NCBI GenBank assembly: GCA_947088135.1
Contig: CAMUFJ010000027.1
Span: 1 to 24,294 of the forward strand
Length of the DNA stretch: 24,294 nucleotides
Origin: an uncultured Clostridia bacterium
GTDB taxonomy: Bacteria; Bacillota; Clostridia; Christensenellales; Borkfalkiaceae
Direction: 5' to 3'
The notes below the pieces were generated by a model, which searched no databases, had not been told where the DNA came from, and saw only the letters and a list, made by a program, of their open reading frames with translations. Positions 20,351-24,294 of the stretch are shown one piece after another. The position numbers and the translations under genes were made by a program. Numbering within the stretch: the stretch's first letter is position 1; each line of letters opens with the position of its first letter.

Positions 20351-20430
20351 GAAAACCGCATACGGCAACTGACGAGAGAGGCGGAGAACCGCGTGGAACC
20401 GTATGCGCGGAAAAGCCGTTCGTCTGGGCA
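20351..20430 (+). promoter_or_regulatory. ZTP (pfl-motif) riboswitch
   Basis: P1 pairs GCATACGG (20358-20365) with CCGTATGC (20399-20406). It is followed inside by the conserved CAACTGACGA and a P2 region GGCGGAGAACCGCGTGGAA. P3 is CGG-AAAA-CCG-like (20408-20418), followed by CGTCTGGGCA (20421-20430), the signature of the class (consensus CCGCCUGGGCA). The aptamer senses ZMP/ZTP, a signal of 10-formyl-tetrahydrofolate shortage. The genes it controls make formate, which feeds formyl-THF synthesis, as expected for this class. Confidence 0.93.
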
Positions 20431-20462
20431 GTTTTTATGGAAATAAAAGCTGTCTTTTTTTT
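20427..20462 (+). terminator. riboswitch-controlled terminator
   Basis: GGCAGTTTTTAT (20427-20438), loop GGAA, ATAAAAGCTGTC (20443-20454), 12 bp with two G-U, then eight T. Its 5' arm uses GGCA of the aptamer's conserved GGGCA. Ligand binding should therefore prevent termination (an ON switch). Confidence 0.9.
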
Positions 20463-20483
20463 CGGGCGTAAGGGAGCGTTGCG

Positions 20484-21212
20484 ATGGGCGCAGTGGGAAA
20501 AATCCATTCATTCGAATCGTTCGGTACGGTGGACGGGCCGGGAATACGCTTCGTCGTTTTTTTGCAGGGCTGTCCCATGCGCTGTCTGTATTGCCATAAT
20601 CCCGACAGTCGTCCGCTTGCGGGCGGGCGGGAGATGAGCGCGGAAGAGGTCGCGCGCGAGGCGGTCAAATACCGCTCCTATTTCGGAAGCAAGGGCGGAG
20701 TGACCGTTTCGGGCGGCGAACCGCTCGTACAGCTCGATTTTTTGATAGAACTCTTTACTCTGCTCCAACGGGAGGGCGTGCACACCTGTCTCGACACCTC
20801 GGGCATTTGCTTTCGGGAGGAGGACGGGCGCTACGAAGAACTTGCGCGCGTCACAAATCTTGTCTTGCTCGATATCAAGCACGCCGACGAAGAAGCGCAC
20901 CGCGTGCTTACGGGGATAGGCGGAGGCGCGCCCCGCGCGTTCGCCTCGTTTTTGAGCGGGAGGGGAGTCCCCGTGTGGATCCGCCACGTGCTCGTGCCGG
21001 GGCTTACGGACGACGACGGCGCGCTCAGACGTCTCAGGGCGTTGATAGACGGATTAAGCACGGTAGAGAAGGTGGAGGTTTTGCCCTATCACGGTATGGG
21101 GGAAGCCAAGTACGGGCAGTTGGGACTTCGCTATCCTCTTCACGGGACGCTCCCCCCTACGAAGGAGCGCATTGAAAATGCAAGACGCATTTTAACGGAA
21201 AAGAAGGTATAG
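20484..21212 (+). CDS. pflA: pyruvate formate-lyase activating enzyme
   Basis: A 242-residue radical-SAM enzyme. The [4Fe-4S] cluster motif CxxxCxxC is C30, C34, C37 in GCPMRCLYCHNPD, after the typical IHSFESFGTVDGPGIRFVVFLQ. VSGGEPLVQ binds SAM, and WIRHVLVPGLTDDD and YHGMGEAKY are family features. It uses SAM to abstract a hydrogen from the glycine of PflB, creating the glycyl radical, under anaerobic conditions. GGGAG precedes the ATG. It lies before pflB, the reverse of the order in many bacteria, and both are under the ZTP riboswitch. Confidence 0.96.
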   Translation: MGAVGKIHSFESFGTVDGPGIRFVVFLQGCPMRCLYCHNPDSRPLAGGREMSAEEVAREAVKYRSYFGSKGGVTVSGGEPLVQLDFLIELFTLLQREGVHTCLDTSGICFREEDGRYEELARVTNLVLLDIKHADEEAHRVLTGIGGGAPRAFASFLSGRGVPVWIRHVLVPGLTDDDGALRRLRALIDGLSTVEKVEVLPYHGMGEAKYGQLGLRYPLHGTLPPTKERIENARRILTEKKV

Positions 21213-21247
21213 TTCATACATAAGAAAGTAAAAAAGGAGAGAAGGAT

Positions 21248-23509
21248 ATGGAAGCATGGCGCGGATTTGAAACGGGTAAATGGAGCAACGGCGAAATCGA
21301 CGTGCGCGATTTCATTCAGCATAACTACACGCCCTACGAGGGGGACGGCGCGTTTCTCGCCCCCGCAACGGAGGCGACTAAGAAGCTTTGGGAACAGGTG
21401 CTCGAACTTTCCAAGGCGGAGCGGGAGCGGGGAGGCGTGTACGACGCGGACACCGATATCATCTCCCGCGTCAACAGCCATAAGGCGGGATATTTCGACC
21501 GCGGTTTGGAAAAGATCGTCGGCTTGCAGACGGACAAGCCCTTCAAGCGCGCCCTCATGCCCCTCGGCGGAATCCGTATGGCGGAGGAGGCGCTCACCAT
21601 GTACGGCTACGAGGCGAGCGACCGCGTCAAGGATATTTTCACCTTCCGCAAAACGCATAACGACGGCGTTTACGACGCCTATACGCCGGAAATGCGCCGT
21701 GCGCGCAGGGCGCACATTTTAACGGGCTTGCCCGATACCTACGGGCGGGGCAGGATCGTGGGGGATTACCGCCGCGTCGCGCTCTACGGCGTCGACCGCC
21801 TCATCAAGAAAAAGGAAGAGGACAAGGCGATTTTGGACGGAACAATGCTTCCCGACAAGATCCGCGACCGCGAGGAGCTCTCCGAGCAAATCAAGGCGCT
21901 CCGCGCGCTCAAAGAGATGGCGGCGGAATACGGCTTCGATATTTCCGTGCCGGCTGTCAACGCCAAAGAGGCGATCCAGTGGCTGTATTTCGGCTATCTT
22001 GCCGCTGTAAAAGAGCAGAACGGCGCGGCGATGAGCATCGGCAGAAACACCACCTTCCTCGATATTTACATCGAGCGCGACTTAAAAGAGGGCGCGCTCA
22101 CCGAGGAGGAGGCGCAGGAGCTCGTCGATCATTTCGTCATGAAATTGCGCGTCATCAAATTCATGCGCACGAAGGAGTATAACGAGCTGTTCAGCGGCGA
22201 TCCGACTTGGGTCACGGAATCCATCGGCGGTATGGGCTTAGACGGCAGGACGCTCGTCACAAAGAGCAGTTTCCGCATTCTCCATACCCTTATCAATTTG
22301 GGCCCTGCGCCCGAGCCCAACCTCACCGTGCTTTGGTCGAAGCTGTTGCCTGATAATTTCAAGCGGTTTTGCGCGGACGTTTCCATCAAGACTTCCGCCA
22401 TTCAGTACGAGAGCGACGACTTGATGCGCCCCGAGCTCGGCGACGATTATTGCATTGCCTGTTGCGTTTCGGCAATGCGCGTGGGCAAGGATATGCAGTT
22501 TTTCGGCGCGCGCGCCAATCTTGCCAAGTGCCTTCTGTATGCGATCAACGGCGGAAGGGACGAAATGGTGAAGGATCGCGAATCGGGGCTTCCCTTGCAG
22601 GTTTCTCCCAAGTTCGAGCCCGTATCCGGCGACGGCGCGCTCGATTATGACGACGTCGTTAATAAATACGACGGCATGATGACTTGGCTTGCCCGTCTGT
22701 ATGTGAATACCCTCAACGTCATTCACTATATGCACGACAAATACAACTACGAGGCGCTCGAAATGTCTTTGCACGATACTTGCGTCCGCCGTTTCTTCGC
22801 CACGGGGATTGCGGGTCTTTCCTGCGCGGTCGACAGCCTGTCCGCGATCAAGTACGCCAAGGTCTTTCCCGTACGCAATGAATACGGTATCGTCACCGAT
22901 TTCCGTATCGAGGGAGACTTCCCCAAGTACGGCAACAACGACGACCGTGCAGACGAGATCGCCGTTTGGCTGTTGAAAACCTTCATGCGGAAAATCAAGA
23001 GCCATACCACCTATCGCGAGTCGATCGCGACGACGTCCATTTTGACGATCACCTCCAACGTGGTTTACGGCAAGAACACGGGCAACACGCCCGACGGCAG
23101 AAGGGCGGGCGAACCGCTTGCCCCCGGCGCGAATCCCATGCACGGGCGGGATACGCACGGCGCGCTCGCTTCCTTGGAATCCGTCGCAAAGCTTCCTTAC
23201 GCCTATTCCCGCGACGGTATCTCCAACACGTTCAGCATTACGCCCCGCTCTTTGGGGAAAGACGACGACGGCACGACGGATCAGCAGGCGGAGAACCTCG
23301 TGAATATGCTCGACGGATACATGGGAAACGGCGGGCATCACCTTAACGTCAACGTCTTTAACCGCGATACGCTGTTGGACGCGCAGGCGCACCCCGAGAA
23401 ATACCCCCAGCTTACCATTCGTGTGAGCGGGTATGCCGTGAACTTCATCAAGCTTACCCGTCAACAGCAGGACGACGTCATTTCCCGCACCATTCACGAG
23501 AGCATGTAA
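21248..23509 (+). CDS. pflB: pyruvate formate-lyase
   Basis: A 753-residue glycyl-radical enzyme that converts pyruvate and CoA to acetyl-CoA and formate. The catalytic cysteine pair is C405-C406 (CIACCVSAM), and the glycyl-radical site is G728 in RVSGYAV near the C-terminus. Other hallmarks are the N-terminal WRGFETGKW, MSIGRNTTFLDIY and GNTPDGRRAGEPLAPGANPMHGRD. All the residues that separate true PFL from other glycyl-radical lyases appear present. AAAGGAGAGAAGGAT precedes the ATG, 35 bp after pflA. Formate is exported or used for formyl-THF, which explains control by a ZTP riboswitch. Confidence 0.98.
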   Translation: MEAWRGFETGKWSNGEIDVRDFIQHNYTPYEGDGAFLAPATEATKKLWEQVLELSKAERERGGVYDADTDIISRVNSHKAGYFDRGLEKIVGLQTDKPFKRALMPLGGIRMAEEALTMYGYEASDRVKDIFTFRKTHNDGVYDAYTPEMRRARRAHILTGLPDTYGRGRIVGDYRRVALYGVDRLIKKKEEDKAILDGTMLPDKIRDREELSEQIKALRALKEMAAEYGFDISVPAVNAKEAIQWLYFGYLAAVKEQNGAAMSIGRNTTFLDIYIERDLKEGALTEEEAQELVDHFVMKLRVIKFMRTKEYNELFSGDPTWVTESIGGMGLDGRTLVTKSSFRILHTLINLGPAPEPNLTVLWSKLLPDNFKRFCADVSIKTSAIQYESDDLMRPELGDDYCIACCVSAMRVGKDMQFFGARANLAKCLLYAINGGRDEMVKDRESGLPLQVSPKFEPVSGDGALDYDDVVNKYDGMMTWLARLYVNTLNVIHYMHDKYNYEALEMSLHDTCVRRFFATGIAGLSCAVDSLSAIKYAKVFPVRNEYGIVTDFRIEGDFPKYGNNDDRADEIAVWLLKTFMRKIKSHTTYRESIATTSILTITSNVVYGKNTGNTPDGRRAGEPLAPGANPMHGRDTHGALASLESVAKLPYAYSRDGISNTFSITPRSLGKDDDGTTDQQAENLVNMLDGYMGNGGHHLNVNVFNRDTLLDAQAHPEKYPQLTIRVSGYAVNFIKLTRQQQDDVISRTIHESM

Positions 23510-23543
23510 ATTATTTAAGGTATTATATAAGGTATAAGTATTT

Positions 23544-23834
23544 ATGAAAAAACTCACCGAGGAAGAACGGGCGGCGATAGAAGAGCAAAAGAGGGAGGAG
23601 CGGATCCGCAAACGTCGGGCGCGCCTTGAAAAGCACGCCGTCGATTGTCCGCACTGCGGAAAGAGCGTTTTGGATCATATGACCAAGTGTCCGTACTGCG
23701 AGGGAGAGCTCAAACCGCGCGGTTACAGCCCCGCGGACGAGGCTAAGATGAAAAAAATAAAGTCGGTTTTGTTCGTCGTCGGGCTGGTCGTCGCAGTAGC
23801 GGTCGTGATCACCGCTTTGTCCCTGCGCGGATAA
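23544..23834 (+). CDS. small zinc-ribbon membrane protein (96 aa)
   Basis: A 96-residue protein. Residues about 1-32 form a highly charged helix (EEERAAIEEQKREERIRKRRARLEK). A zinc ribbon follows with two CxxC pairs: CPHC (residues 35-38) and CPYC (49-52). A C-terminal transmembrane helix lies at about 74-91 (VLFVVGLVVAVAVVITAL), leaving the ribbon in the cytoplasm. Such tail-anchored zinc ribbons are common and of unknown role in Firmicutes. The ribosome-binding site is weak (AAGGTATAAGTATTT). It lies 34 bp after pflB with no terminator between, so it may be transcribed with the pfl operon. Confidence 0.85.
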   Translation: MKKLTEEERAAIEEQKREERIRKRRARLEKHAVDCPHCGKSVLDHMTKCPYCEGELKPRGYSPADEAKMKKIKSVLFVVGLVVAVAVVITALSLRG

Positions 23835-23898
23835 TGCCGAACGCTTTGGAAATTTTCCTAAAAAAGCAAAAAAAATCAGAAAATACTTTCAAAAACGC

Positions 23899-23927
23899 TT
23901 GACTATCTTATTCTAAGATGTTATTAT
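23899..23927 (+). promoter_or_regulatory. rRNA-type promoter ahead of 23S rRNA
   Basis: TTGACT (23899-23904), 17 bp, TATTAT (23922-23927). An A/T-tract stretch at 23857-23896 looks like an UP element. The spacer contains a 15-bp palindrome, ATCTTA-TTC-TAAGAT (23905-23919). Confidence 0.75.
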
Positions 23928-23933
23928 AGATAA

Positions 23934-24202
23934 GCTCGCGACGAGGGCAATGTGTTTTCGCGCGTAGCGACCCTTCTTTCGTAAGGGTATCCGAAGATTG
24001 ACAACTGCATAGCAAGAAAGAAAATTAAGGCAATAAAATTCTAAGGAGTTGCATAGCGGGAGCTATGTAACGGACGAAATTTTAAGGTTAATACAATTTG
24101 CGAGAGTACGATTAAGCCAAAAGGACTCTTGGGAAGAGTGTGAGAAGAAAATTGCGTCGAGTAGAAGTCATAAGAATTTTTGTAAAGAGAGACGAGTAGA
24201 AA
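23934..24202 (+). other. 23S rRNA leader / spacer-like region
   Basis: About 270 bp with no gene. GATTGACAACTGCATAGC (23997-24014) resembles the antitermination/spacer segment TTGAAAACTGCATAG found before 23S in Firmicutes operons. Hairpins are ACCCTT/AAGGGT (23970-23988) and TTGCATAGC/GCTATGTAA (24049-24070), the latter flanked by TAAAATT/AATTTTA. The final 90 bases probably pair with the 3' flank of 23S to form the processing stem. No 16S sequence or tRNA is present. Confidence 0.7.
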
Positions 24203-24294
24203 GATCAAGCTACAAAGGGCTCACGGAGGATGCCTTGGTATATGGCGCCGAAGAAGGACGTGGTAAGCTGCGAAAAGCTGCGGGGAGGAGCAAA
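24203..24294 (+). rRNA. rrl: 23S ribosomal RNA, 5' end (partial)
   Basis: GATCAAGCTACAAAGGGC, then CACGGAGGATGCCTTGG and GCCGAAGAAGGACGTGG, match the conserved start of bacterial 23S rRNA (AAG..A.AAGGGC.CACGG.GGATGCCTTGG, then GCCGA.GAAGGACG). The gene runs off the end of the window. The 5' end is placed at the first conserved base of helix 1 and may be off by a few bases. Confidence 0.95.

Noticed and set aside
20351..20430. Tetrahydrofolate riboswitch
   Set aside because: CAACTGACG and CTGGGCA with this spacing are signatures of the ZTP/pfl motif.
22238..23611. 457-residue open frame on the minus strand
   Set aside because: Antisense to pflB, including its glycyl-radical site. It has no ribosome-binding site or family motif.
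1..24294. CRISPR array or insertion sequence
   Set aside because: No regularly spaced direct repeats and no transposase or integrase motifs were seen on either strand.

Overview
The window looks like a chromosomal segment from a Firmicutes genome, most likely an uncultured gut-type member of the Clostridia. The evidence is a holB-ricT-trmN6-rsmI gene order like that of Bacillus, a long clostridial-type IleRS under a tRNA-Ile T-box, a ZTP riboswitch before pyruvate formate-lyase genes, and consensus sigma-A promoters with 17-bp spacers. The core genes are GC-rich with G/C-ending codons. The first 2.5 kb is visibly AT-rich and looks acquired. The exact genus cannot be told from the sequence.

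Region by region. (1) 1-2570 is an AT-rich, self-contained transcription unit with its own promoter and terminator. It encodes a WYL-domain regulator, a PD-(D/E)XK nuclease and two small proteins, and lies beside the 3' end of a tRNA-Glu gene. It is the best candidate here for an undescribed, defence-like system. (2) 2577-3043, minus strand, holds tRNA-Glu(CTC) and a rod-shaped ncRNA of about 186 nt that resembles 6S RNA, each with its own promoter. (3) 3104-7771 holds a leaderless HMA metal-binding protein, a T-box leader with an ATC (Ile) specifier, about 340 bp of consecutive palindromic elements, then ileS and a small lytic transglycosylase. (4) 7823-8979 encodes a DUF697-like membrane protein. 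(5) 8985-10070 is a phage-like switch: two XRE regulators, one with a duplicated domain, face a 64-residue protein across overlapping divergent promoters and a 13-bp inverted-repeat operator. (6) 10141-10314 holds tRNA-Leu(AAG), whose 3' end is part of a 20-bp perfect inverted repeat. (7) 10369-12390 has a leaderless 85-residue protein divergent from an Lrp/AsnC regulator that is translationally coupled to a PLP aminotransferase.

(8) 12405-14543 holds greA, with a leader hairpin, and lysS. (9) 14558-18312 runs as an unknown membrane-anchored protein, a shortened Orn/Lys/Arg-decarboxylase-like enzyme, holB and ricT. It keeps the Bacillus yaaO...holB-yaaT order but lacks tmk, yaaQ and yaaR. (10) 18323-20210 holds a small 2[4Fe-4S] ferredoxin unit, trmN6 and rsmI. 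(11) 20310-23509 is the anaerobic pyruvate module: a ZTP riboswitch with terminator, pflA and pflB. (12) 23544-24294 holds a small zinc-ribbon membrane protein, then a strong rRNA-type promoter and leader running directly into the 5' end of 23S rRNA with no 16S gene before it.

Most of the window is housekeeping (translation, replication, transcript cleavage, fermentation). The accessory material is concentrated in three places: the WYL-nuclease unit, the palindrome-rich ileS leader and the XRE switch next to tRNA-Leu.
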